A DNA stretch of 19,647 nt, taken from positions 1 to 19,647 of the forward strand of contig NZ_JAHDJT010000003.1 in assembly GCF_023661085.1 (NCBI RefSeq). The letters run 5' to 3'. A model generated the notes under the pieces. That model was not told the DNA's origin. It did no database searches and saw only the letters and a program-made list of their open reading frames with translations. Of this stretch, positions 1 to 7,273 are shown piece after piece; position 1 is the stretch's first letter; each line of letters starts with the position of its first letter. The DNA is from Wolbachia pipientis (GTDB lineage: Bacteria; Pseudomonadota; Alphaproteobacteria; Rickettsiales; Anaplasmataceae). Position numbers and translations under genes: made by a program.

Positions 1-14
1 CATTTAATCTGCAC

Positions 15-43
15 AGACTGAAGATAAATAATAGCTTCAGTCT
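15..43. repeat. Inverted repeat downstream of nth
   Basis: A perfect 9-bp inverted repeat (positions 15-23 and 35-43; arms AGACTGAAG and CTTCAGTCT) encloses an 11-base loop. It lies 27 bases beyond the nth stop codon on the minus strand, so it could fold at the 3' end of the nth transcript. No run of T follows it on the minus strand, so it is not a canonical intrinsic terminator. It may still mark the 3' end of the icd-nth transcript. Confidence 0.45.
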
Positions 44-69
44 CATTATAAGGGTGAAAGCGGAGGTTA

Positions 70-753
70 TCAAGTAGTTTTTTTATTTCTGTGGCTTAGG
101 CAGCTATTTGGGCAACAGACCTTGTACCTCTTACCCTCAAATTCGCATAAATCATGAATTATGCACGTTTCACATGAGGGTTTTTGTGCTTTGCAAACAT
201 ATCTACCGTGCAAAACCAGCCAATGATGAGCATAAAGCAGGTATTTTTTTGGAACTACATTTAAAAGGGATTGCTCCGTTTTAAACACATCTTTTTCTTT
301 CACAAGCCCTACTCTATTGCTCACTCTAAAAACATGAGTATCAACCGCCAATGTTGGAACGCCAAGCCCTGAATTTAAGAACACATTAGCGCTCTTTCTC
401 CCTACCCCTGGCAAAGACACCAAATCGTCAAAATTTGTAGGAACTTCGCTATTGTACCGCTCAACTAATATTTTGCTGAGCTCAATTATGTTTTTTGCCT
501 TGGAATTATACAAACCAATGCTGCTTATGCGTTTCCTTAGCTCGTTCTGCCCCAATTCTAGCATCTTTTCTGGTGTATCGGTGGTGCTAAATAGCTCTTT
601 TGTAATTTTATTAACGCTTACATCAGTCGTCCGCGCTGACAAAACTATCGCAACCAGCAATGTAAAATGATTGGTGTAATTTAGCTCTATTTTCGGTATA
701 GAATTCGACTGCTTGAACTTTTCAAATATCAATTCTATTTTTTTTGAGTCCAT
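70..753 (-). CDS. nth: Endonuclease III (DNA glycosylase/AP lyase)
   Basis: This is a base-excision repair enzyme that removes oxidised pyrimidines and cleaves the abasic site. The helix-hairpin-helix LPGVGRK spans residues 114-120 and ends in the catalytic lysine at 120. The catalytic aspartate is at 138 in VDTHVFRV. A C-X6-C-X2-C-X5-C 4Fe-4S cluster has cysteines at 187, 194, 197 and 203. These are the same residue numbers as in E. coli Nth, but only if translation starts at the ATG at 753; the product is then 227 aa. An upstream in-frame ATG at 801 would add 16 residues and overlap the end of icd by 29 bases. Neither ATG has a clear Shine-Dalgarno sequence, so I chose 753 on the numbering match. 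The gene begins 19 bases after the icd stop on the same strand and is probably co-transcribed with it. Confidence 0.93.
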   Translation of the reverse strand: MDSKKIELIFEKFKQSNSIPKIELNYTNHFTLLVAIVLSARTTDVSVNKITKELFSTTDTPEKMLELGQNELRKRISSIGLYNSKAKNIIELSKILVERYNSEVPTNFDDLVSLPGVGRKSANVFLNSGLGVPTLAVDTHVFRVSNRVGLVKEKDVFKTEQSLLNVVPKKYLLYAHHWLVLHGRYVCKAQKPSCETCIIHDLCEFEGKRYKVCCPNSCLSHRNKKTT

Positions 754-772
754 TGCATTTGTAGCATTTTTT

Positions 773-2200
773 TTAAGAAAAGAACCCCTCTTTCCCATCA
801 TACAAATACAACTTATCCATTCTCACCACGTCAAAGCTATTTTCTTCAAGTTTGACTAGCAGGCTATTTATATCACTATTTGTAATAGTTTTCTTTTCAT
901 TATTTGCAATAAACCTGCAGGTTATTTGGTCACTTAAAGATTTTGGACTTCCCGGCCAAATTGCAAGACCTTTTGAGTATATTGCTATAATTTTCGGATT
1001 ACTCGATTCAAATAACTTCACTATTTGATCAAAATCAGCCGACTTACTCCAGGCAATTGTTATATCGCTACCAACCAGCTTTCTAACTTTGTAGTCCTGC
1101 TTACAGTTATCTTGCGTTTTATCCACTCTACTGTCTGAGCCACTGCCAATTATAAGCTCAGATAACGTTGTGGGTTTTTTTCCTAGATTATCTATAACAG
1201 CTTCTGCAAACTCTCTTGTACCAACTTTTTGCTTACTCTTTTTCTCCTTATATAAATCGGCAGTGTGTACTCCATCCTCTAAAGTCTTCAGCCACGCATC
1301 GTAAATCAGTTTTGCAGTACCCACTTGACCCATGTAAACTAGCATATGAACTGCAGCATTTAAAAGCCCAGAAGGATTAGCTATGTTTTTTCCTGCAATA
1401 TCAGGAGCAGAGCCGTGTACTGCTTCAAACATCGCGTATTCACTCCCTATATTGCTACTTCCAGCAAGCCCCACAGATCCTGAGGTTTGTGCTACTATAT
1501 CTGACAATATATCACCATACAAGTTCTCAGTTACTATAACATCGAAATTCTCGGGTTCTGTGGCAACACGTGCCATTCCAATATCAACTATATAGTGTTC
1601 CGCCTTTATATCCGGATATTCTTTTGCAACATGATCAAACGCTGCATGGAAAGTACCGTCGGTCATTTTCATTATGTTATCTTTAGTTAGGCAAGTTACT
1701 TTCTTTCTATCATGCTTTTTCGCGTATTCAAAAGCGTACCTGCATATCTTCTCTGATCCGGATCTAGTAATAATTTTAGTGCACTGATAAGAGTCACCAG
1801 TGAGTCTATGCTCTATCCCTGTATAAACGTCTTCCTCATTTTCGCGTATTACAACGACATCAAACTTATCGAATTTATTTTCTATAACAGGATGATACGA
1901 AATACACGGTCTAATGTTTGCATATAGCCCTAGATTTTTTCTCAACGCAACATTTAAGCTTTTGTGGCCTTTACCTTGAGGAGTCGTTGTTGGAGACTTA
2001 AGTAATATCTTTGTCCTTTCAATAGACTCCCAGCCACTTGGAGAAATTCCATAAGACCATTCCCTGTTATAAACACACTCCCCTATTTCAATAACATCTA
2101 CCGAGATTTTTGCCTCTGCTTCGCGCAATATCGATAGCACCACTTCCATAATTTCCGGCCCGATACCATCACCATATGCAACTGTGATTGGTGTTGACAT
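773..2200 (-). CDS. icd: Isocitrate dehydrogenase (homodimeric, long C-terminal extension)
   Basis: A TCA-cycle enzyme that oxidatively decarboxylates isocitrate to 2-oxoglutarate, cytosolic, 475 aa. The isocitrate/isopropylmalate dehydrogenase core runs to about residue 340. The substrate-binding stretch is SLNVALRKN (81-89) with the arginine in ANIRP. VIRENEEDVYTGIEH (117-131) carries the conserved Arg and Tyr, and LTKDN carries the catalytic lysine near 173. Metal-binding aspartates are in ENLYGDILSD (225-234). A C-terminal extension of about 125 residues resembles the one in Thermus and rickettsial enzymes. The coenzyme loop reads HGSAPDIAGKNIANP (262-276), with Asp268 where NADP-dependent enzymes usually carry Lys-Tyr. 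This suggests NAD preference, although relatives are often annotated NADP-dependent. The ATG is preceded by AGGAG (complement of 2205-2209), which supports this start. nth follows 19 bases downstream. Confidence 0.93.
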   Translation of the reverse strand: MSTPITVAYGDGIGPEIMEVVLSILREAEAKISVDVIEIGECVYNREWSYGISPSGWESIERTKILLKSPTTTPQGKGHKSLNVALRKNLGLYANIRPCISYHPVIENKFDKFDVVVIRENEEDVYTGIEHRLTGDSYQCTKIITRSGSEKICRYAFEYAKKHDRKKVTCLTKDNIMKMTDGTFHAAFDHVAKEYPDIKAEHYIVDIGMARVATEPENFDVIVTENLYGDILSDIVAQTSGSVGLAGSSNIGSEYAMFEAVHGSAPDIAGKNIANPSGLLNAAVHMLVYMGQVGTAKLIYDAWLKTLEDGVHTADLYKEKKSKQKVGTREFAEAVIDNLGKKPTTLSELIIGSGSDSRVDKTQDNCKQDYKVRKLVGSDITIAWSKSADFDQIVKLFESSNPKIIAIYSKGLAIWPGSPKSLSDQITCRFIANNEKKTITNSDINSLLVKLEENSFDVVRMDKLYLYDGKEGFFS

Positions 2201-2343
2201 AACTCTCCTAACTATAAATGACCTAATGTTAATTCAAATGATGGAGCGACACAAGTAGTCAATATTACCAAAATCAGCATGTTTACGGTTATTTAATAAC
2301 ATACTTTTATACTAGTTACGTCATCATAGAACATGGAAAGTAT

Positions 2344-2856
2344 ATGGATACTGAAATAAGTTATGCAGGAATTCTGAGACGAGTTTTAGCATGCACAATT
2401 GATATTGTTTTATGGATGATAATAGCATTGACCACGGCCTTTTTTCTATATTTTCTACATCATTCATCTGCATCATACAATGATGCAGATGACACTTACA
2501 GAACAGTTATCCCCATGGTAATCCTTATGGTAATACTACCAGTATATATAATGTTTAATATACTAATGACAACAAGACTTGGTGGCACTCCAGGGAAATT
2601 ACTGTGTGGCATATATATAAAAGATGCAAGTACATTTACAAATGTTACCCTAAAGCAAGCAACAATAAGATACCTTTTTAAGGATGGTATTTGGACTATT
2701 TGTAATTTTCTGTCTAATCCTCTACCCGACTATGTTTCTGGATGTCTTTTTATCGTGCTAATTTCAGTTTCAATGTTTGCAATACTTGACCAACGCAAAC
2801 AAACATTTTACGACAAAATTGCAAAAACGGTAGTAATAGACTATAAACCCAGTTGA
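2344..2856 (+). CDS. RDD family membrane protein
   Basis: A 170-aa integral inner-membrane protein of the RDD family, which is named for conserved Arg and Asp residues and mostly lacks an assigned function. The first helix carries the family pattern RRVLACTID (12-20, with R13 and D20). TPGKLLCGI (82-90) follows, and DQRKQTFYDKIAKTVVI (149-165) matches the typical C-terminal signature. Hydrophobic segments lie at about 19-38, 55-75 and 132-148. The start at 2344 has GGAAAG at 2335-2340. A possible -10 box TATACT lies at 2308-2313, but I see no good -35. The gene is divergent from icd, with 143 bases between the starts. The coding sequence contains a perfect 13-bp hairpin at 2464-2492. The family call is firm; transport is only a guess. 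Confidence 0.82.
   Translation: MDTEISYAGILRRVLACTIDIVLWMIIALTTAFFLYFLHHSSASYNDADDTYRTVIPMVILMVILPVYIMFNILMTTRLGGTPGKLLCGIYIKDASTFTNVTLKQATIRYLFKDGIWTICNFLSNPLPDYVSGCLFIVLISVSMFAILDQRKQTFYDKIAKTVVIDYKPS
2464..2492. repeat. Perfect 13-bp hairpin inside the RDD gene
   Basis: Positions 2464-2476 and 2480-2492 are perfect reverse complements around a three-base loop (ACA). The arm reads TCATCTGCATCAT. It encodes the polar loop between the first two membrane segments of the RDD protein (residues about 41-50), where codon choice is relatively free. The function is unknown; an mRNA structure or an inserted palindrome are both possible. Confidence 0.6.
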
Positions 2857-3185
2857 TATTTTCCTTTAGGTCTAGTAACTAAGGGCGTCGTGAGAGCAGC
2901 CCCTATGATGTCATCCAAGCGCCCCTTCGGTGTCAGCTACTTGGATGACAAAAAAAGGGCACTGGTATGATAAGAAATGTGCTACTTTCATAACACCCTT
3001 CCAGTGAGAGTTGCTCTCAAACTACAATGTTCGTATAGTTGTGAGCTAAAAAAACCATTCAAGCAATAGTTTAGAGAGTTACTCAAACCCAGAAAGTTAG
3101 ATCTTAGCTAACCAGCTCGGAGAATTACTCCTTGTCATTTGTGGTGTACTGCATTAATATTTACGTGTTAATCCAGAAGATATTG
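2857..3185. other. Intergenic region between RDD gene and purA, with palindromic elements
   Basis: I see no convincing gene in this 329-base stretch; the longest open segment near 2907 is only 20 codons. It is rich in short inverted repeats. One has 11-bp arms at 2909-2919 and 2940-2950, another has CACTGG at 2960-2965 and CCAGTG at 3001-3006, and a third has TGAGAG at 3005-3010 and CTCTCA at 3014-3019. This density is like the palindromic intergenic elements common in Wolbachia chromosomes. I could not pick a convincing purA promoter in it. Confidence 0.5.
2909..2950. repeat. Palindromic intergenic element (11-bp arms)
   Basis: TGTCATCCAAG at 2909-2919 is the exact reverse complement of CTTGGATGACA at 2940-2950, with a 20-base centre. 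Short palindromes with GTCATCC...GGATGAC ends are frequent between Wolbachia genes, so this is probably a member of such a dispersed family. That link is from general knowledge and was not tested. An A-rich run follows on the plus strand, so it is not a plus-strand T-tract terminator. Confidence 0.55.
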
Positions 3186-4490
3186 ATGAATAATATTATA
3201 ATTGTTGGTCTACAGTGGGGCGATGAAGGAAAGGGTAAAATAGTAGATTACCTTTCTGAGAACGCAGACGTAGTCGTGAGATTTCAGGGGGGAAATAATG
3301 CAGGACATACTGTAGTAATAGATGATGAGGTTTATAAATTAAATTTGCTGCCTTCCGCTGTTTTAAGAACGGGCAAAATATCTGTTATAGGAAACGGTGT
3401 TGCTCTTGATTCGCACGCTCTAATCTCAGAAATAGAGTCATTAAAAACTAGAGAAATAGATATCAACCCGAGCAATTTGATTGTATCTGAAAGCTGCCCG
3501 TTGATACTTAATGTGCATAAGGACAAGGAAAAGTTATTTGAAGATTTGAACGGGAATCACAAAATTGGCACAACAAACAAAGGAATAGGGCCTTGTTATG
3601 AAGATAAAGTTGGAAGAAGAGCTATACGCCTTTGTGACTTAGAAAACGCAGATGAGCTCAATAATAGAGTGGATGCTCTTCTGAGTTACCACAATGCTAT
3701 CAGGAAAGGCCTAAACTGTCTGGTAGTAAAAAAAGAGGAAATGTTAAAGGAAATTGAAGAGATCGCAAAAAAAATTCTTCCATACAAAAAGCCAGTGTGG
3801 AAAATATTGAATGACCTTACAAGAGGAGGTAAGAAAATAATATTTGAAGGCGCCCAAGGCACATTTTTAGATATTGACCATGGAACATACCCTTTCGTTA
3901 CTTCAAGCAATATCGTAGCATCACAAGCAATAACAGGCTCAGGATTGTTTTCCAATGTCTATGTTATCGGTGTAGCAAAAGCTTATACAACAAGAGTAGG
4001 CAACGGTCCGTTCCCTACTGAGCAGAAAAATGAAGTGGGGGATAGCTTATTTGCTATAGGCAAAGAGCTTGGAACAGTGAGTAATAGAAGAAGACGCTGC
4101 GGGTGGTTTGATGCAGTTTTAGTACGCCAGGCAGTGCAACTCTCTGGAGTTTCAAGTATTGTATTAACTAAACTAGATATTCTCGATTCTTTCGACATAG
4201 TTAAAATATGTACTGGTTATAAGTGCAGTGGAAGAATATACGATTATTTACCTGCATCACATTCAATACAAGGGGAATTGAAGCCGATATATGAAGAATT
4301 TCCTGGTTGGAAAGAAAACACTCAAGGCAAAAGGTCGGTTGAGGAATTGCCTGCAAATTTGATGAAATATGTGAGAAAAATAGAAGAATTAATAGGTGTC
4401 CCAATTTATCTAATTTCAACCAGTCCAAAGAGGGAAGATGTTATAGAACTTAAAGATTTTAATTTTCCTGAGAATATTCTTGCGTCTTAA
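3186..4490 (+). CDS. purA: Adenylosuccinate synthetase
   Basis: Catalyses IMP + aspartate + GTP to adenylosuccinate, the first committed step from IMP to AMP, in the cytosol. The product is 434 aa, the usual family length. The N-terminal GTP loop GDEGKGK spans 12-18 with catalytic Asp13. NNAGHTVV carries His41; both numbers match the E. coli enzyme. Other family blocks are GTTNKGIGPCYEDK (about 128-141), FEGAQGTFLDIDHGTYP (220-236), VGNGPFPTE (271-279) and TVSNRRRRCGWFDA (297-310). The open frame extends 18 codons upstream to 3132, but those residues are not family sequence. I therefore place the start at the ATG at 3186, with a weak GAAGA at 3176-3180 ahead of it. It appears monocistronic. 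Confidence 0.94.
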   Translation: MNNIIIVGLQWGDEGKGKIVDYLSENADVVVRFQGGNNAGHTVVIDDEVYKLNLLPSAVLRTGKISVIGNGVALDSHALISEIESLKTREIDINPSNLIVSESCPLILNVHKDKEKLFEDLNGNHKIGTTNKGIGPCYEDKVGRRAIRLCDLENADELNNRVDALLSYHNAIRKGLNCLVVKKEEMLKEIEEIAKKILPYKKPVWKILNDLTRGGKKIIFEGAQGTFLDIDHGTYPFVTSSNIVASQAITGSGLFSNVYVIGVAKAYTTRVGNGPFPTEQKNEVGDSLFAIGKELGTVSNRRRRCGWFDAVLVRQAVQLSGVSSIVLTKLDILDSFDIVKICTGYKCSGRIYDYLPASHSIQGELKPIYEEFPGWKENTQGKRSVEELPANLMKYVRKIEELIGVPIYLISTSPKREDVIELKDFNFPENILAS

Positions 4491-4743
4491 TTAACTGTTA
4501 TCCAGTAAAAAAACGCTTATTTAGCGAAAAAAAACACTTGCGCGACTTTAAACATTAACCTATTATACAAAACAGCTTTGCATAATGATGTATGGTGAAG
4601 GTAAGTTCAGTGTATGACGAAAACAAAAAAGTTGAGCTCAAGTCTAACACTTACAGTTATTTTCAACATTTCATTGTCAGGGTTTGTGTAGAAGAAGCTG
4701 TTAGCTTTAAAAATATTATTGTTTCTTTTGAAGGAGGTGCGTT
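4491..4743. other. Leader region upstream of the unknown split locus
   Basis: AT-rich stretch between purA and the 4744 ORF. A short stem CGCT/AGCG with A-rich flanks lies at about 4514-4526. It is too weak to call a terminator with confidence. A possible promoter lies at 4538-4566, and a strong Shine-Dalgarno AGGAGGT at 4732-4738 serves the ATG at 4744. A 55-codon open frame from 4592 overlaps the end of this region. Confidence 0.4.
4538..4566 (+). promoter_or_regulatory. Possible sigma70-type promoter for the 4744 locus
   Basis: A TTGCGC box (4538-4543) is separated by 17 bases from TATTAT (4561-4566). The -10 matches consensus at five of six positions but the -35 at only three. In AT-rich DNA such matches are common, so this is a weak call. 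It would start a transcript near 4573, about 170 bases before the ATG at 4744. Confidence 0.25.
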
Positions 4744-4759
4744 ATGCTTGGTAAGATAA
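4592..4759 (+). CDS. Possible 55-aa small protein overlapping the start of the next ORF
   Basis: An ATG at 4592 opens a 55-codon frame ending at TAA 4757-4759, overlapping the following ORF by 16 bases in another frame. The predicted product starts MVKVSSVYDENKK, is soluble-looking and has no motif I recognise. No clear Shine-Dalgarno precedes the ATG. The strong ribosome-binding site of the next gene lies inside this frame, so it may simply be a fortuitous open stretch. It could also act as a translated leader coupled to the downstream gene. Confidence 0.2.
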   Translation: MVKVSSVYDENKKVELKSNTYSYFQHFIVRVCVEEAVSFKNIIVSFEGGALCLVR

Positions 4760-5145
4760 ATGGAAACAATGTAGTGAAAGTGGGAGAAGTAAGTAATCAC
4801 CCTGGATTTTATACTAGGCCAACTTTACTGGATATGGAAATTTATTGTTCCATGCTTGTCCATTTGACATTAAAAGGATTATGTTCACAATTGAAATTGA
4901 GTGAAGCTAGGAATATTCCTTATGCTGATAAGGCAAGATCAGAAAAAGAAGTAATCGATTATTATATTCTACCTCTACTTAAACGTTTGGAAGGAATCAT
5001 TGAAGGTCTTTCGCCTGAAAGCTCTACTATCGTGAGATTTTGCCGCCCAATTATAGAAAAACTTAGTGTTTTGACGAGAAATTCTGACGTAAAGATAACG
5101 ACAGATTTTCAACTAGAAAATCTGAAAAAAAAGTGTGGTTCTTAA
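4744..5145 (+). CDS. Hypothetical protein, upstream half of a split or frameshifted locus
   Basis: I do not recognise this 133-aa product. Its start is well supported: AGGAGGT at 4732-4738 sits five bases before the ATG. No signal peptide or membrane segment is visible. It looks like a soluble helical domain, for example around residues 70-112. It ends in LKKKCGS. The reading frame runs into an eight-A run (5125-5132) and stops at TAA 5143-5145, 12 bases inside the next ORF, which lies in the -1 frame. The lack of a ribosome-binding site for the second ORF suggests the two are halves of one 576-residue protein, or were so in the past. Confidence 0.6.
   Translation: MLGKINGNNVVKVGEVSNHPGFYTRPTLLDMEIYCSMLVHLTLKGLCSQLKLSEARNIPYADKARSEKEVIDYYILPLLKRLEGIIEGLSPESSTIVRFCRPIIEKLSVLTRNSDVKITTDFQLENLKKKCGS
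5127..5133 (+). promoter_or_regulatory. Candidate -1 slippery heptamer A AAA AAG
   Basis: In the frame of the 4744 ORF the codons here read AAA (5128-5130) and AAG (5131-5133), preceded by A, giving the X XXY YYZ heptamer A AAA AAG. This is the heptamer used for -1 frameshifting in E. coli dnaX. A -1 shift here moves translation from the 4744 frame into the 5133 frame, whose first codon is the GTG at 5133-5135. The zero-frame stop is only nine bases downstream of the heptamer. The surrounding eight-A run would also permit RNA-polymerase slippage. No strong stimulatory stem is evident; a weak AAGCA/TGCTT stem lies at 5162-5175. Confidence 0.45.
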
Positions 5146-6473
5146 AAAAGCTAAAAGAAAAAAGCAATTTTGCTTCTGTACAAAAGGCTTATAGAGATAA
5201 GTGGAGTTTTTATGACCTAATGAACGATAGGGATTTTAAACAAACTTATGTAAATAAAGCAGTAGATGAGTTAGGCAAATCTGTTAGTGAAGGCTTTAAG
5301 AAAAGTATGGATGATTACATAAAATTAGTGGAGGAAGGAGAAGAAGTTGCAAGTAAGTACTTTGGAGGAAAAGCAAGTTTTCAGGCTTATTGCAAAGAAA
5401 CTCAAAAGGCTAATAAGGTTTTGAATATCAATCTTATTCATTATGATAAAAGCAAGCCAATTAAGATTAGCGATATTTTACAGCAGGAGAAAGATATTGG
5501 TAAGTTGAATATCTATTGCAATGAAAAGCGTGACATATGCGCTCGTCGAAAGGATAAAAAAAGATATTATGAATTTAAAGAAGGTGCATGTTATCAAATG
5601 ACAAGTACGTGGCCTGTAGAAGATGAGTCTGGGAACACCTCAACTTGTACCATGGTTATGAATGTGGATAGTACTGGAATAACTAAAATAGTGAAGTTTG
5701 ATGGTGAAAACTTTGAATCGCCATCGAAAGAATTTTGGGAACTAATAAAACAAAATAAGGAATTATATATTCAAGGCTCGTCCTTACGTGAGGCAGTGGA
5801 GAAATTTTTAGGAATGCAGCAGAGTAGGGAAGAGATAATACGAATGGATGGAAGTAAGGGATGTAATTCTGCGTTGTCATCTGGTGTTGTGCCTGTTACT
5901 AACAGCAGTGGAGGTAATGTTGGTAGTAATCCTCCTGCTCTTTCTTCTGCCAATAGCGATACGTCAACTCAAACAGGGGTTAATTCACAAGGCAATGGAG
6001 TTCAGGCAGAAATTACTTCTCAAGACAATGGAACTCAAGAGGAAAGTACTGAAAAACATTCCACTGAAGGAGAACTGCGAAAGACAAATGTAGAGCTTAG
6101 TGCACTAAGAAAAGAGATACAGATGTTAAGCAATGGGTTAAAAAATCTCAGTGTAGGAGAGAAAAAATCTGGACAAAGAGCTAAAAAATCAAAAGTGCAG
6201 AACTGCAAGGAAGTGAGCACACTAGTTATGAAACGGCTTAAAGAAGGGCAATCTTCTATGCGGATCAAAATTAGAGGTATAACGCAGGATCTTAATTACA
6301 TCAAAGAAAATAGGTTGGTAGGTGGGGTTAATGAAGTGATGAAGTTAATAGAATGTAAAGAAATGTTAGAATTAATCAATCAGACGGTTACATGCGTAAA
6401 AAATATGCAGAACTTTATTTTGCCAGATGGTGATAATGGATGTGTTATCGGCGATGGCCTCCCCTCTCTCTGA
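5133..6473 (+). CDS. Hypothetical protein, downstream half of the split locus, with low-complexity linker and predicted coiled coil
   Basis: A 446-codon frame beginning at GTG 5133. I do not recognise the family. Residues 1-235 look like a folded soluble region. Residues about 236-300 are a Ser/Asn/Gly/Gln-rich linker with imperfect repeats of the form SQxNGxQxE. Residues about 303-340 (ELRKTNVELSALRKEIQML and on) look like a coiled coil. A basic stretch (KKSGQRAKKSK) and a helical C terminus follow. No signal peptide or membrane helix is visible. No Shine-Dalgarno precedes the GTG, so expression probably needs frameshifting from, or coupling to, the 4744 ORF. The linker plus coiled coil would suit a secreted or scaffold protein, but that is speculation. 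It could also be a pseudogene broken at the poly-A run. Confidence 0.6.
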   Translation: MWFLKKLKEKSNFASVQKAYRDKWSFYDLMNDRDFKQTYVNKAVDELGKSVSEGFKKSMDDYIKLVEEGEEVASKYFGGKASFQAYCKETQKANKVLNINLIHYDKSKPIKISDILQQEKDIGKLNIYCNEKRDICARRKDKKRYYEFKEGACYQMTSTWPVEDESGNTSTCTMVMNVDSTGITKIVKFDGENFESPSKEFWELIKQNKELYIQGSSLREAVEKFLGMQQSREEIIRMDGSKGCNSALSSGVVPVTNSSGGNVGSNPPALSSANSDTSTQTGVNSQGNGVQAEITSQDNGTQEESTEKHSTEGELRKTNVELSALRKEIQMLSNGLKNLSVGEKKSGQRAKKSKVQNCKEVSTLVMKRLKEGQSSMRIKIRGITQDLNYIKENRLVGGVNEVMKLIECKEMLELINQTVTCVKNMQNFILPDGDNGCVIGDGLPSL

Positions 6474-6530
6474 TTCCCCGTATAATTTATCGAATAGGAG
6501 AAACAGATTAGATTTTTCTACTAGATGTCC

Positions 6531-6567
6531 ATAAGATGGAGAGCTCAGACCAAACTCTCCATCTTAT
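6531..6567. repeat. 13-bp perfect hairpin at the 3' end of the GS-like gene
   Basis: ATAAGATGGAGAG (6531-6543) is the exact reverse complement of 6555-6567, with an 11-base loop. The loop contains the stop codon of the minus-strand glutamine-synthetase-like gene (6545-6547), so the hairpin straddles the end of that coding region. It also lies 57 bases after the stop of the plus-strand ORF, so it could serve as a bidirectional 3' end between convergent genes. No T-run follows on either strand, so classic rho-independent termination is not well supported. Confidence 0.5.
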
Positions 6568-7273
6568 ATTGAGGGTCGGATGCAACACCATATACTCTGT
6601 TTGGTGGGGAAATTTTGTTTTTTATGCCAAAAGTGATACCTTCGGTTATTGCTGCAAGCACTTTTTCAAGATTACAGTCTGCTCCAGGGACACGGTGTTC
6701 TAGGCGACATTTACCGCTAAAATTGGGTATTCTTATCGCAGCAGTTCTATTATTCACGCCCCAACTAACTGTGGTTGGGGTATGAATGTTTGGATATTGA
6801 AATCTTAAATACGAATCATCATTTGGAGCAAAAAATAACATATGTTTTTTCATCATAGCGCATAATCCACCAATACTATAAATCAAGTAGTCACTATACT
6901 TTTGTTCGTTGCGGTAAAATAAGTTGCTGTTGTTTGCATCCACCAAATTAACATGTACGTTTAATGCACTGCCTGCTCTATCTAAGTAGGGTTTTGCTTT
7001 GAAGGAAGCATTCCCACCAAGTTTTTGTGCTGTTTCAGTAATTAATTCTTTTACTAACTCAAAATGCTTGATTAAGTTATTAGAATTGGTGTAACAACCA
7101 CTTTTTATCTCATATTGATGTATGGAACTTTCTTTCTCAGAGGAAAATCCAAGTGAAGCTATTTTATTTTTAATATTACTAAGAAATAAATGCTCTTTTT
7201 CTATTTCTTCAATGTAAAATTCTAGTTCAATACCAAATTTAGCATAACAACTTAAACCACTTAATATGATCAT
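6545..7273 (-). CDS. Glutamine-synthetase-family protein, short form lacking both ends
   Basis: A 242-aa product matching only the central catalytic part of glutamine synthetase. Visible blocks are FGIELEFYIE (ExE metal ligands E16 and E18), HQYEIKSG (E55), GSALNVHVNL (H107), YLRF (R157), VSWGVNNRTAAIRIP (169-183), LEHRVP (E192, R194) and GIKNKI. The N-terminal beta-grasp domain of about 100 residues is absent; an in-frame stop lies three codons before the ATG. The product ends at DPQYKMESLV, where full-length enzymes continue for roughly 70 residues. The loop that normally carries the ammonium-binding Glu (Glu327 in enteric enzymes) reads NIHTP, with no Glu. Genuine glutamine synthetase activity is therefore doubtful. 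It may be a degraded gene or a compact ATP-grasping relative. It is convergent with the 5133 ORF. Confidence 0.72.
   Translation of the reverse strand: MIILSGLSCYAKFGIELEFYIEEIEKEHLFLSNIKNKIASLGFSSEKESSIHQYEIKSGCYTNSNNLIKHFELVKELITETAQKLGGNASFKAKPYLDRAGSALNVHVNLVDANNSNLFYRNEQKYSDYLIYSIGGLCAMMKKHMLFFAPNDDSYLRFQYPNIHTPTTVSWGVNNRTAAIRIPNFSGKCRLEHRVPGADCNLEKVLAAITEGITFGIKNKISPPNRVYGVASDPQYKMESLV

Noticed and set aside
2907..2969. 20-codon open frame in the palindromic element between the RDD gene and purA
   Set aside because: It is produced by the palindrome itself, has no ribosome-binding site and is too short to support.
3132..3185. Extended N terminus for PurA
   Set aside because: The extra 18 residues do not fit the family, and starting at 3186 places Asp13 and His41 at the E. 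coli numbers.
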